Shown: piece by piece, positions 34,422 to 46,600 of the stretch
Layout of the letters: each line of letters begins with the position of its first letter
Numbering within the stretch: position 1 is the first letter of the stretch
NCBI GenBank assembly: GCA_037044905.1
Contig: JBAOKB010000054.1
Span: 62,001 to 126,000, forward strand
Direction: 5' to 3'
DNA from: Hortaea werneckii
Taxonomy: Eukaryota > Ascomycota > Dothideomycetes > Mycosphaerellales > Teratosphaeriaceae
Length of the DNA stretch: 64,000 nt
Translations under genes and position numbers: made by a program
The notes under the pieces: model-generated
The model's database searches: none
What the model saw: only the letters and a program-made list of their open reading frames with translations
Told to the model about the DNA's origin: nothing

Positions 34422-35957
34422 ATGATGGATATGCAGGAAGGTTCTGGTAATCTTTCTGACTCAGAAGCTAATGCGATGAACGATTCCGATTTGGAAATGG
34501 ACTCATCACAAGCCGGAGACATGCTCGCGGAAGGAGTGGAACCGAGTTCTGATTTCAAGATCGTCACAGTCGGCCGAGCAGCACTGCCAGCTCGGAAAGG
34601 AGTCCAAAGCGATTTCTATCAGGATTTGAAGATCGCTGAAGACCCGGACGCACCACTTTGGCAGCTGCCCACTGATCGCCACACGCACAATGGTCGCTCA
34701 GTCGCCACCATCGTTCACTCACCGGAGGGCAAATTATTCGTCAAAACTTGCCAACTCTTCGGAAGAAACTGGGAGTGTGAATCTCAAGATGCTCTACCCA
34801 GTGAGGCAAAGACGCCCACCCCCTACTCTCTGGCGCTACTAGTCAAACTCGGAAAGCTAAGTAAATGGACCAAGAAAGACAGAGTCTATGGGCACGAAGT
34901 CCTGATGCAAGAGTGGAAGGCGCGGTTGCAGGCCTATGGCTACCCGTCTGAATCGAATGGCCGGAATATGGTAAGGGTGCAGGTAACAGGCGGCCCAAGA
35001 GCCGAAATAGACTTCTGCGAGTCTTTTATCGAGGAGAACGATCAGGGAATCACACTCGCCGATGTTCAAAATGCCATCGGGGTTTTGAAAGGGCGCAAGC
35101 ATGAGCGAAAGCAATTGAACACACGATCTTTGAAGGCTCTTGAGAGCAAAGCGGTCAGAAAAGCAGAACTACAAGAAAGGAAACAACTTCGAAGACAACG
35201 GAAATCACGCAGAAACAGGCACGAGAAACAGGATGAGTCTATAAAACTAGCGCGGCTCCTGGCCAAAGCTGAAGAGCAAACAGCCACCATCTTGAATGGT
35301 CGCCGTGAGAGTCAGGTTCGAGGAGATCATCCTACTTATAGCATGACGCTACCCATCAGAAACCATCAGATGTCGCTCGGCCAACAAAATGCTGAAGCAT
35401 CACTTGCAGTCCCTCCATCAGTCGCCGAGAGCGCCCCAGGTACAGCAACTAGCAACCCTTCTGGTGATGCGAATACGCCAGAAGACAGAAACCGTTCCGT
35501 GCAGCAGCAAATCCTCGCCGAAAAGGCTGTGCGCCGCACAAGGGACCGGCTGCGAGACTCACGCTCTACAGGTCAGGTCGAGCACCAGAGGGAGGCAAGG
35601 CCCGCCTCGGCGGAAGACGAGCAGTACTCAAAACTCTCTCAAAGCGAGCGAAACGCTTTCAATCAAGTGACCTGGATGTTAGATGCGCGGCTCAACATGG
35701 AGCAAAAGCCGCGAACGCTGAGCAGGAAGAAGACCAAGAAGTTGGAAGCAATGGTGAGATCTGGGGGACGTAAAGAGGGCGAAGCTGCTACCTTGCCATC
35801 TGAGCGCTTTGGCGTTGCCGGCCTTCGCACTCCCACTCCTGGCCTAAGCGAACAAGGACCAGTCGGGTCATCGAGAGGGGAAAGTGCCAGCCAACCAGAG
35901 GGATCATTGCACTCTGGATCTGTACAAGACACCGAAATGGATGCAGAGACTTCCTGA
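34422..35957 (+). CDS. Hypothetical basic/acidic protein, probably nuclear
   Basis: Single exon, 511 aa, not recognised. The N-terminus is acidic (SDSEANAMNDSDLEMDSS). A middle part with possible folded character follows (LPTDRHTHNGRSVATIVHSP, PYSLALLVKLGKLSKWTKKD, GHEVLMQEWKARLQAYGYPS). A highly basic helix-forming stretch comes next (ELQERKQLRRQRKSRRNRHE, about residues 250-275), resembling a nuclear or nucleolar signal and coiled coil. The tail is low complexity. A 1.5-kb uninterrupted frame with a normal ATG supports a real gene, but codon bias is modest. RNA or chromatin association is possible but unsupported. Confidence 0.6.
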   Translation: MMDMQEGSGNLSDSEANAMNDSDLEMDSSQAGDMLAEGVEPSSDFKIVTVGRAALPARKGVQSDFYQDLKIAEDPDAPLWQLPTDRHTHNGRSVATIVHSPEGKLFVKTCQLFGRNWECESQDALPSEAKTPTPYSLALLVKLGKLSKWTKKDRVYGHEVLMQEWKARLQAYGYPSESNGRNMVRVQVTGGPRAEIDFCESFIEENDQGITLADVQNAIGVLKGRKHERKQLNTRSLKALESKAVRKAELQERKQLRRQRKSRRNRHEKQDESIKLARLLAKAEEQTATILNGRRESQVRGDHPTYSMTLPIRNHQMSLGQQNAEASLAVPPSVAESAPGTATSNPSGDANTPEDRNRSVQQQILAEKAVRRTRDRLRDSRSTGQVEHQREARPASAEDEQYSKLSQSERNAFNQVTWMLDARLNMEQKPRTLSRKKTKKLEAMVRSGGRKEGEAATLPSERFGVAGLRTPTPGLSEQGPVGSSRGESASQPEGSLHSGSVQDTEMDAETS

Positions 35958-36293
35958 TGTATTGCAACATGGAGAGGTGTCATTGTCGGAGGGCGGGAGT
36001 AGCAAGGGCATCCGCTGCAGGTTTGCCGTGGTCTTTGTTTCAAGCCCTGCTTAGCTCTTCAAAGAGCCTTTTGGTACATCAATAAGTCTCTGTGGGTGGG
36101 GATTGTCAGGTGCGAGGGCTTGCAGTATGCTGGCTAGTCGAGGTACCATTGGAATTAAGGGTGGTATCCGGCGACAGAACCATAAATGAGGAATGCCTGG
36201 ACAAAGACTACAGGATGACATGGAAGATAGCGGTTGGAAATGAGCACCGAAGGATGAGAAGCATGACTTCAGACGAATAATGATTGTAAACAG
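35958..36293. other. Convergent 3' region
   Basis: Between stops of convergent genes. No gene seen. Confidence 0.4.
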
Positions 36294-37306
36294 CTACAGT
36301 TTCGGAAGTTTCCTCCCGCCCTCTGCTACTACTCTGTTCCCAGTGTCCGCTGCCTGATACCATGGCCACGCAGCTGGAGCATCGCGCTGCATGGTACCTG
36401 TGAATTTGACCGGACGCTTTTGCAGAAAGGCGTCGACGCCCTCTTTGTTGTCTTTGCTGCTAAACATTTCGTAGATCAGTCGACTGTCCAGCAGATGCTG
36501 ACCCTCAGCGCTTCCAGCGTCACGGTACATCAGGTCTTTCATCAAGTAAGTGGAGACTGATGAGGTGTTTTTAACAATCTCATCCGCGATCTCCAGCGCG
36601 CGTGGTAGCACTGCATCAGGTCGGTCCAGTGTTTCGGAGAAAAGGTTGTTGAGCAGTGCGCTGGAAGCAGGATATGTTGATCCCGTTGTCGTCAGATGAA
36701 GTGCCTTGGACATGCTGTGTTTGGTTAGCTTTGGTTGGGCAATGAGGGACTAATAGCTCTGTTGCCTTACCCTATTAATCGCGGAAGGAAGTAGCTACTG
36801 CAGGCTTCCATAATCAGGCCTCTCCTAGCGAACACAAACCCTATCTTCGCATCTTTGTACGCAATACGGATGTTCATTGGCAAGGTCATAGTAATGCCAA
36901 TCCCTACCGCACTGCCTTGGAGAGCTGCGATCACAGGTTTCCGGCAGCGGTGAATAGCCAGCGCGACCCTGCCACCGCCATCCCTATGGTCTCGTGGATC
37001 TTCCTCCCCGCCCTTGAAGGCTGTGTCTAGGTCGGCACCGGCGCAGAACATCCTCCCGTTGCCCGTCACTACGGCGCATTTGACTCTATCGTCTACGTCA
37101 ACGAGCTGGAATGCGTGTTCCAGCTCACGCATCATCTGTCCCGTAAAAGCATTGTACTTGTTCGGTCGGTAGAGCTCGATGACGATGATTGGCGTTACAT
37201 CCTGAGAAGCCTCTGGGACATGGTGAAATCTGATCTCTTTGGTAGGAAGGGCAGAGTAGGAGGTTGGCAGTTGGAGCTGCTTGATATCGGCACCCATAAC
37301 GGGCAT
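36294..37306 (-). CDS. Enoyl-CoA hydratase/isomerase family protein
   Basis: CDS is complement(join(36294..36714,36771..37306)), 318 aa. A 56-nt intron joins SSYFLPRLIG to MSKALHLTTTGSTYP, a junction seen as continuous sequence in crotonase relatives. Oxyanion-hole motifs are NGRMFCAGADLDTAF and ALQGSAVGIGITMTLP. FARRGLIMEACSSYFLPR resembles hydratase/isomerase members of fungal beta-oxidation. The C-terminus is RKLPKL; the last three residues PKL are one step from the canonical peroxisomal signal SKL, so peroxisomal import is possible but not secure. It is divergent from an amidohydrolase gene. Confidence 0.88.
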
Positions 37307-37975
37307 TACCTGGAATTCGAGGTTTCGGCAAAGATGCTATTAGCAGCACTTACTGGTCAATCGATCTATGTCTTCAGTGGGCTTTTACACGCTGTAACTG
37401 CCCATGAAAGGACGGACATGGTGAGATGAGGAGGTATGTGAGGTTGGCCGAGGTAGTGAAGCTCGGTCTTGTCAGGAGGAAGCCGAGCCTCAGATGATCC
37501 CGATTGATTTGAGCACATGCCTGAGAATACTAACATTGAACCTATATGTCTTTCTTGCTCGAAAGGCTCGATTGCTACGCACTTGGTAGTCTATGGGCTT
37601 CAATGTTACGCCAGAACTCTATTACGTTCTAATCTGGTTGACTATTTTCCCCAGATTCAACCGACGTCACCTAGTCAGCTCCACGCACCCTGCTGTACTC
37701 CACCGTGAAGTCCAAACAAGTGAAAGATCACCACTTCGTAGACAAAATCATTTGCTGTCGTTCAAGTTTATTATCGTGACCGTCAGCGAGCTTCCACACG
37801 CATAAGCTGGCGACCTATAATCGACCTGCACAACTGACTGACCGGCGGCTTTGTAGCCAGTGCCATATTCACGAACAGATCCATTGACTATATCCCTCCC
37901 GACTTTGGCGTATCCGAAGCGCTACTCGAGACCCTCATTGTATCCAGACACACGAAGCGCTTGACTCTAGCAGCC
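37307..37975. promoter_or_regulatory. Divergent promoter region, ECH/amidohydrolase
   Basis: About 670 bases between divergent catabolic-type genes. No clear binding site was identified. Confidence 0.4.
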
Positions 37976-38944
37976 ATGGTCCCGCCACTTATCACGCTCG
38001 AGGAGCATTTCTTCTCCACCGCAGTCGGCTCTGCCCTCAACGATAAATACGCAGAGCAGTTCAAAGCCATTCCCGGGCTACAAGAACAGCTGACTGACTT
38101 GGACCATCGCCGTGTGGCCGACATGGAAAAAGGCCAGGTCTCTTTGCAAGTGGTTTCTCATGCTCCAGGTGCTCCAGGCCCAAAAGAGTGCATGGCCGCG
38201 AATGACCAACTCGCAGATGCAATCAAGCGAAACCCTTCTCGCTTCGCAGGCTTTGCGGTCTTACCAGTTGCCGAGCCAGAGGAGTGTGCGAAGGAACTTG
38301 AGCGGACTGTGAAAGAAAAGGGCTTTGTCGGGGCGCTCATAGATTGCCATTTCAACGGCAAATATTTCGACGGCGATGAGTACGACGTTATGTGGCGAAT
38401 GTTTGAAGCTCTTGACGTGCCGTGCTACATCCATCCTACTTGGCCTTCAGATGACATGCTCCCGCGCTACACCGGTAACTTTACGGCCGGTGCTGCTCGC
38501 AGTCTTGGAGCCAGTGGCTGGGGCTGGCACAATGAAGTAGGCTTGCATGTCCTCCGGCTCTATGCAAGTGGCAAATTCGACAAGTTCCCAAAACTCAAGA
38601 TCATCATTGGTCACTTTGGTGAAATGATCCCGTTCATGTTGCAGCGAATTGAGAAGCTCAGCGTACGTTGGGGCGATCAAAAGCGGAAGTGGAGGCAGGT
38701 ATACGATGAGAACATCTGGGTCACGACGTCTGGCTGCTGGAGTCTGGATCCGATGAGGTGTATTCTCAGCAACACAAGAATCGATCACATACTTTACAGT
38801 GTGGATTATCCGTTTGAGAAGAACGAGAACGGATTGAAATGGGTGAAAGAGCTTGAGCAGAGTGGCTTGGTGACGGAGGAGCAGATGAATATGATTGCTT
38901 ACAAGAACAGTGAGAGCCCGTTGAGGGTCCAAGCACCGCGGTAG
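37976..38944 (+). CDS. Amidohydrolase-2 family decarboxylase-type enzyme
   Basis: Single exon, 322 aa; the first ATG gives MVPPLITLEEHFFS. The family (PF04909) contains metal-dependent decarboxylases acting on aromatic acids, such as 2,3-dihydroxybenzoate, gamma-resorcylate and aminocarboxymuconate-semialdehyde decarboxylases. Motifs fit: ITLEEHFFS supplies the N-terminal metal ligand, CYIHPTWPS and KIIIGHFGEMIPF supply histidines, and ILYSVDYPFE supplies the conserved Asp. A signal peptide is absent, so it is likely cytosolic. The LEEHF start and overall length point to the hydroxybenzoate decarboxylase branch. The substrate is inferred, not shown. Its stop lies 34 bases from that of the convergent arrestin gene. 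Confidence 0.85.
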   Translation: MVPPLITLEEHFFSTAVGSALNDKYAEQFKAIPGLQEQLTDLDHRRVADMEKGQVSLQVVSHAPGAPGPKECMAANDQLADAIKRNPSRFAGFAVLPVAEPEECAKELERTVKEKGFVGALIDCHFNGKYFDGDEYDVMWRMFEALDVPCYIHPTWPSDDMLPRYTGNFTAGAARSLGASGWGWHNEVGLHVLRLYASGKFDKFPKLKIIIGHFGEMIPFMLQRIEKLSVRWGDQKRKWRQVYDENIWVTTSGCWSLDPMRCILSNTRIDHILYSVDYPFEKNENGLKWVKELEQSGLVTEEQMNMIAYKNSESPLRVQAPR

Positions 38945-38978
38945 GCAGTTTTTTAATGAGTCAATTCTAGAATTATTC

Positions 38979-40034
38979 CTAGCCTTCATATGGCGGCGGT
39001 GGGTCGTTCATGATTTCGTCCTCGCTCCTTTCTGTTGGCCTCACTACGCGTGGAAGCACCTTTACAGGAAAGCTGCATTTCTTGTCGACCATCTTGCCGC
39101 GGGCCAGATCCTTCACAAGCGCGAGCACATCCAATTGATGTTTGTATTGCAAGAAGGGGCGGTCTACGGTAAAATCCGGAACGTGCAGGTCGTCTGCAAG
39201 AAAGCTCTGAAGCCCAAAATTATTCATCAAGGTCACTGGAGATCCATCGAGAGGCAGTTGCGTAGCAGGAGATACGGAGACATAGCTCAATTCTCTTACG
39301 ATTCTGCCATTTGTACGGTCTGTGATGACGCTTTGGAGCGTAATGAATACATCTTGTAGCCATATCTGGTAATTCTGAGATTCACTGCCGGTGCCGCCTG
39401 CAGATCTCGCAATGATCTTCACGGTATCGGTTTGGCCATGCCAGAGCAAGTCGGGTAGCAGAATGGCAAGGTGATAAGCCTCCGAATGAGACGAAATTTT
39501 GCGGCGAATGAAGTCAGCCGGTGAGCTTGAGCCTAATAATGAACTTGGCAGAAACGGGACCTCCTTCGTGGTACGTTCTATCGTAGGGAGAGTCGAAAAA
39601 GGTCTAAACGGTAATTCATGACTGCATTGACGCGGTCCCGGGAACTTTCCAGTTGACAGTATGGTTGGGTTGATGGTATAGAACACCTTCGTGCCGACCG
39701 TAGCTCTTCTGGAGCTTGTAGATTCCGCAAAGGTGTAGGAGAAGGAAGGTGGAAGCTCCTCTCCATCGAGGTTCGAAGGAAAGTGTAGTTCAAAGTGCTT
39801 CACAAGACAATCGTCAACTTCTTCCAATCCGTCAGCGCTTTCGACCTCCTCGCAGTGGAAAAGCTTCACATCTCGAGCGCTGTCGCTTATGCATCGCCCC
39901 TCGAGAAATACTACAAGACTTGCAAAAGGACGAATCGTGTCTTGCGGCTCCAGGGTAACATTGCCTTACACGCGGGCTCCAGGGGCGTAGACCAGCTGCC
40001 TGCTGTCCGGGTCCGATTGAAGCACTATTTGCAT
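38979..40034 (-). CDS. Arrestin-like protein with PPxY tail, interrupted by an in-frame TAA
   Basis: The frame starts at 40034 and reads through the arrestin N-fold opening SDPDSRQLVYAPGARV. It meets TAA at 39966-39968, then continues without shift as GNVTLEPQDTIRPFASLVV. Both sides of the stop look like family sequence. The later part is open to 38979 and has no ATG near its beginning, so it is not a separate gene. The C-terminus ends NDPPPPYEG, a PPxY site of the kind that recruits Rsp5/HulA-type ubiquitin ligases to membrane transporters. Alternatively a 51-nt GTAAGG...AAG intron (39919-39969) removes the stop and 17 codons, giving 334 aa. The remaining frame is uninterrupted, so recent or apparent damage is likely. 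Confidence 0.62.
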
Positions 40035-40618
40035 TGTATTATTTCAGTGCTCGACATAGCACAAAAAGGATTGGCAACTTTGCTGCTTTCTGATATTTGA
40101 GATTTGTACGCTTTGAATTTCCATTCAATTGGACGCTTGCAGGAGGAAACCTGTTCAGTACGAAAAGACGGTAGCAGGAAGCCGTCATGAGGCTATGCCC
40201 TAATCCAACTCCCAAAGAATTGAAGTCATCGGAATATCGGATGTGTAAGGTAAGGTACGTCATGTGTGGATTAGTAATATGCGTGCAATACCTCACTGCG
40301 TCAGGCATGAAGAGAGCTGCTTGCCCTCGTTCGGATAATCACGAACTTTCAGTTCACTTGCCAGTTGCGACAGGTCTGAGGCTTCAAAGTATGATGCGAA
40401 TCTGAGCAAGAGGCCGAGAACGTCAACTCCTTTCCTGAATCATATTCAAGTCCTACCTTCGTCTGCCCGTTGCGCGTGATATAGGTATAAGAACAGCAGA
40501 AGCGTTTCGAATTTGATGGATTGAGATGCGATAGACGTGCCTATATGCGCGGAGTCTCACGAAGTCGTTCCGAACATCGGTCAGCGACAGTTTCATCGGT
40601 GCTTGTATTTCTGTAGAC
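40035..40618. other. Upstream region of arrestin gene, 3' flank of ATG2
   Basis: Both neighbours are on the minus strand. No gene is recognised in these 584 bases. Confidence 0.4.
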
Positions 40619-43600
40619 TTAAGTCAGCAAAGGAGTAACACCATGAATAGTATCGATACTAACATCCTCAGCCCTCCGCACTTGATCACGGTCGATTTGG
40701 TTACCCACGCCTAAGAGCGCCGTCCCGACCGCGCGTGAGGCTCCAATGACGGGCCGCAGCATCACAGTCGGCGCCCCTCGGACAACAGCAGCAGCAAGAG
40801 ATCCAGGGTTGTTGCTTTCTAGTATCTCACCTTGTACCGCTATGAAAGCATCCCTAGCGGTCAATAGGTCATGCTCAAGGTAGCGGCGGGCGCTGCGAAG
40901 ACCTGAAAAGACACCAAGAGGCTGATTTGCGTAGGCAGAAATGACCGGGCGTTGCTCGTGTTGCTCTTCTTCCCCTGCGTCATTTTCATGCCAACCCTGC
41001 CCTGAAGACAAGCGACGACCGCTATCGTGTCGACCAGAGGGCGAGGCAGCACTTGGAGACAGTAGTCCTTCCGCGCCAGTCAGAAAATTCTGTGTACCCA
41101 TCGCTAGTTTGGCTCCAAGTCGCGCCAGCTCGGAAGTCGTCGTTTTGCCGAATTGGAGAGCCCCTTTCTGTATGCTTCTCACCAGCCTACCGTCCTTTTT
41201 GTATTCACGTACTGGAATGGCAACGACATCCCGCATACCCGCCCCAATATTGGCCAAGCTGCGGACCGGCGCAAGGCCAGAGAGCACAGTTGGCAATTGG
41301 TTTCGTATGACGTCAGGCGTCCAAATGTCATTCAGCGTCTTATGTAAAGGGGCGAAGCCTCGCAAGCCGTAGACGATGGTATGCCATAGTTTGATGTCCG
41401 TCGCTTCCAGATTTATGATGTTCATGAGCTCGGAAGTGTTTCCGGCACGGAGGACACCGTAATCGATGCGCTTGGGCTTGTAGTCAAGTCTGACATCCAC
41501 GGTGTCGACTTCAAGCCTTTGAATGAAGGGCTGCTCAGCTTCAGCGGAATCATCTGGGGTAGCCTCGTCCTTGAAGTTGAAGAAGCGCACTATGAAGTCC
41601 AGTGCATCCTGATCGACATGTAATCTTAGCGGCATGAGTACTGCATGAATGACCATTTCTGACGCTGCATAGTTCTCCAGTGTCTTTACGTTCGCCAATT
41701 CGATATGTGCCATTGGTCTTGCCATCTCTCGTGTTGCTGGGCTGTCGTGCAGACGCGTCAAGAATTTGCGCCATGTTGAAGTAGGGACGTTGTCAAAGAT
41801 CTCAAAGTCCCTCACCCTGAAATCCATAGAGCTGATGGCATCGCTCTCGTCGGGTGGGAAGACCAGGAGGTCTGCGCAAACGCCTTTGAGCTCAAAAGCC
41901 ACTTTGTGGGACCGACTTCGTTCCAACTTGAGGCGCTTGCGAGGCCTCTGCCGCGTCTGCCGGCCCGTAGTGGATTGCGTCGTTGGCCGTGATGTACCTG
42001 AAAGAGGAACACTCTCGTCTTCACTTGCCAGATCATCGATACCGCGGTTAATCTGCCTTCTTAGATCTCGCACGTCATGATTTGCAGGTACGCCGATGTA
42101 GATCGAGTTGAATAGGACGTCGCCAATGATGGACTCCTCTTCATCATCGTGATCCTGCAAAGATTGTCGCCTTCGGGTTTTACGTTCTTCAGCACGAGCT
42201 TCGACTTGCTCAACGGCAGAAGTGATGCCTTCTCGAGTGCTCTGCCAGTCATACCCGTCATGAAGATTCCAGATGAGATGTATATCATGCAAACTCAATC
42301 TGAAAGGCAAGCTTCGCTTTACGTCTCTTCGGACAACTCGGCCGCGTGAAGCGGGGGTGTTGAAACGATTTCGAGATCCTAAAGGTTGTTGACCAGTGCC
42401 AAGTGCATCGAAGCCTAGATCTTCAATCTCATAAAGACCAATGTCTATGGGCTCATCAGAGTCTAGAGCAGCACATTGCCTCTGCAGATCTCTCATTAGC
42501 GCGGCATCGCTCATTCCGGTCTCATCGGGGGATGAAGGCATTTCGAATGGATCTTCTTCTAGCAAACTCTCGACCGTGCCACCGATGCCTATCAGGTTGG
42601 CGTCGTCTTCTTCTGACTGCTCTTGCGGTTCGCCGAGTATGCCACTGACTGGTCCATACAGACTTTGTGTCATCTCAGACTCCATTAGAAGATCATCTGC
42701 TTCGTCATCTACAAACGGTGCGTCTAGGAGAGCGTCCGGGTCATCCTGTGGATGCGGTTCATCAACATCGAAGAGGGTTTCAGGTTGCTCTTGAGGCTTA
42801 GTCTCAGGCTCGCCAGTGAATGATGCCATCATGTCTTCAATGGTCATTGGTTCTGTCAAGTACTTCGGCTGTCTACTCGGTGGAGTTGGTGGCGCCAGAC
42901 CGCCAAGAATGGCAAACAAGGTCTTTGTAGAGTCTGCGCACGTCTCTAGAAGGACGAGCTGGTTGTACACATCAACATCAACTGACTTTGAAGATGCGTC
43001 TTTGTCATCTTCGACTTTCGCATCGATTCTTGCGGCCATTATTGATGCGACAGAAGTGTAGCCTTGATTCGAGAGTGCCGTCGCAACACGCAGATCAGTA
43101 CTGGTATTGCTGGATGTCGCGCGCCGAGGCAACGCAGAATCCAAATTACTATTTTCACAGTTGTCTGTGATGAATACTGCAGCCTTTGCAAGGTCTAAGG
43201 AAGCCCTCACCGAGCTGTCGAGAGGGACTAAAGTCGAGAACCTCGCATCTGTCAAGACCAAAAGACCTTTCGCAGGTGAATTTTGTGGCTTTAACCCAAG
43301 GGCTGAGTCGTGCACAAGGAGCTTCACATTGGTCTTCTTGGTAGGTTTGCGTGGGCTTGAGACAGAGCCTGGAGATCCGCTTTCAGGTTCACCTTGAGGA
43401 ACTGCGAGGTTGGCGAAAGACTTTGCCATTTCTGCAACGATCTCCGCAGGCTGTGCCTCTAAATCGACACTCGTCAAAGCGAGTATCACGGGTACACTGT
43501 ACTCCACACACGTGTTGAAGATTTTGATCTTTATGGTTGGTTCCGCTTCGTCGCCAAGCATGCGTGCCATGAGCATTGGCAGATTGTCTGCACCCATCAA

Positions 43601-46600
43601 AGGTATGAGAGGATGGAAGAGCTCCGAGTGTCCCATTCGACTGGCCCTGATCGTATCAATTGAGAATGCCAACAACGCTGGAAGGCCCACGTGAGCAAGA
43701 TGTAAGTCCGAACAAACGCTTTGCAACTTCCCAAAGCGTTCGTTGACCGGCACCTGCGCTTGCAACTCCTTCACTCGGACAAGTGTGAGTAATCCTGGCC
43801 GGTCGTCTTCGGGTAGATATTTTGCAACGGCGGAGAGTTTACTGAGTTCATCACCTAGCGAGCTAAGTGTCGAAATGAAGTCCAGACCTGACACTTTCAC
43901 CTTCACGCTGCCGATAGCGGCTCTCAAGAGGCTGCCCTTCTTTCTTTGTCGTATCAGAGTGTCAAGCAGGATGTCATCGTCAGTATCGTACTTGTCCTTA
44001 GAGGGTGTCAATAGCGATAGCAAGCGTTCAAGGTCTTTGTCACCAGGTGAAAGCAGATACTCGAGGCGTACGGTAGTCAAATCGATCGTCACAGGGGTTT
44101 CGACGGCGTGAGAGATGATCGGTCCTGCCAGAAGTGACATGCTCGACGGTGGCGATAGCACCTTGTTCTCGGTAGACCGCTTTCAATGTGGTCGTGCGTA
44201 AGTGCAGAGCGCAAGCTTCTCCACGTAAGGTGATTTCCGAGCCACCAATACGAACATTGACCTTAAGTTCGGGCCCAAGATTATTGCTACGAAGGTCTCC
44301 TTCGAACCGTACGCCCTTTGGAGGCTTGGATACAGGAGACGTAACGTTGCCACCTTCAGAGAGGAAGGAGCCGCTGAGCTCGAGCACACCACTCAAGCCA
44401 CCGAAAGAACTGAGCGTATCATCGATGGCACTCAGGTCGAGCTCCAATCTCGCAGGAAGCGTCTCTATTGCAAGGTCAGTGACAGGTCGCTTGCGTAATG
44501 TCGTCTTGGTGGTCTTTAGCGAAATGGCAATGTCGGGCGTGGTCTCTGTCAGCACGATCGAACTACTCAGACTGGAAGTGCGATCGAAGACCAGCAACTC
44601 GCTACCGCTGAGCAGAGCCCTAAAGCGACCGATTCGTAAGTCTACTTCACTCGAATCTGCTTCGAGACTGATATGCTGGCCAGTCAAGGCCAAGAGCCCA
44701 ACGTCCGAGGTCTCGGCATCAATCAGTGGCAGCTCTTCAAACAAGGTCAGTGTCAATGATTTGATACCTATGCAGCTCGCCACGTCTTTCGAAGAATCTG
44801 ACGTGGCCTTGGCAGAAGCACTCTTTGGCCTCCTTGAGAAGCCGGTCGTCATTGCCATGCCAAAACCGTAAAGCAGACGGCAGGCAGAAATATCAATGGA
44901 GCAAGACACCACACCGATCTCGACTTCCAAGTTGCCCGTCTGTCTCGAAGATTTTGCAGCAGGTAGAAGCATACTACCGATCCCTTCTGCAGCCGACGGA
45001 GCGTTCTGCCTGTGAGATTGTCCCATGTCAGAATAGATGGAGAAGGCACCGGGGACACCTCTTGGGCTCGTCTTTACAGAGGATCTCATAGAGGTATCAC
45101 GATCCCGGATATCAGACGCAGGCGTTTCTTCGGATTGGAGAGCGGGTAACCACAAGGATATTTCATCCACTGCAACCAAACGCTTGGCGGCCTCCTCAAT
45201 CTGCCGGCGAGAACTTGATAACTCTGGAGACTGGGCGCGAGGCGTCACGTTCCCGGAGTGTCGTTCAGGAGCCTTACTCTCATTCTGCTCGTTGACCACC
45301 GAGCCGCCCGAGGGCTCTAAGACTTGTTCGTTTGCAGGCGCTGATAGCTCGCTTTGATGGCTCTCAGCTCCCCAGCCCCCAGGTACATGCATCTTTGGAC
45401 TTTGGGTCATGGCGCTCATGTACATGCTTTCTGCTTCCTCGTGGCTGTAGAAACGAGACTGCGTCATAGCTTCATTGCCCTCATCTTCTGAAACTAGTGG
45501 AGAAGCAGACTCTCCCTCACGAGAGCTATGATACGACTCTTGCAGAGCAGTTCTTTTGTTGTCCATCAAGCTTTCGCTGCTATGCGCTTCAAGATCTGGA
45601 GTCAGAGGCTGCGATAAGCTGTGCTGGCTCTGATCAAAATTAGGCCATGTGCCAGGACTGGCATGTGCGCGGTGCCTTTCGGGGCTGTCCTCTGCCCTTG
45701 GCCAAGAGCCCGGGCTCCGGATTGATCGATCGTACGGTGAAACAGCACGTCTTGTTCTGGTTGCCACTGGGCTTGTATCTCGCGAGGCAAACATTCTAGG
45801 GGTAGATGCCCGTTCCAGCAGCATAGAATCTGGCAGATCGTCATCGCTGGCCATAGAGGTCCAAAGATTTTCCGCCAGGCCCGAGCTGCTCGACTTGCTG
45901 CGCCGCGAGGCCCAACTGATGTTGTCATCGCCAGGTTGGATATCGTGATCAGAAGCCTCAATGCTTGTTCTCTGTGCAGGTTCTTGTGTGCTGCGTAGTA
46001 TGGCATGCGAGCTGTCAAGCCCCGAGCTGTTCAAATTTTCATGCACAGCTTCGGCAGGGGTTGTTGGATATTCTTCAGTCGTCATGTCACTTTCGGCAGA
46101 TAAATGCGTCTGAGATGCGGATGGTTTTGGAGAGAACGGTGAATTGGTGCTAGTTGATGTTGAATTTTTGGTCGATCTCCTGCTGCTGGTCGATGGACGC
46201 ATTGGCAGTTCTGACAATCCTGAGAAGATGCCGGCTTCCGAGAGCAGGTCTACGGATATGTCCTGCAGCTTGATGTGCCTCCTGTCGTCCTTTTGCTCGG
46301 CATCAACGCTCGCAACCTCTACAGTCCCCACGCGCAATCTCAACGTGACTGGTATTGGCCCTTGTACGTCGTCCGCAATCTCCGTTGATAGTCTTATCTC
46401 CACATTCTTGATATGCACTTTCAATCGATCCACTATACCCTGCAAGAAGCCCGCCAAGAATCCAGGTAATCCCATGCCGGCGCCCAAGCCTACGTCGCTG
46501 GTTGCACTGCTCTCACTTAATATCGACTCCTCCAAGCCCTTGTCCGAGGTAACCTCTGCTTCTAATTCTCGTCTTTCCTGTGCCGGCTCGCCCTGCAGGA

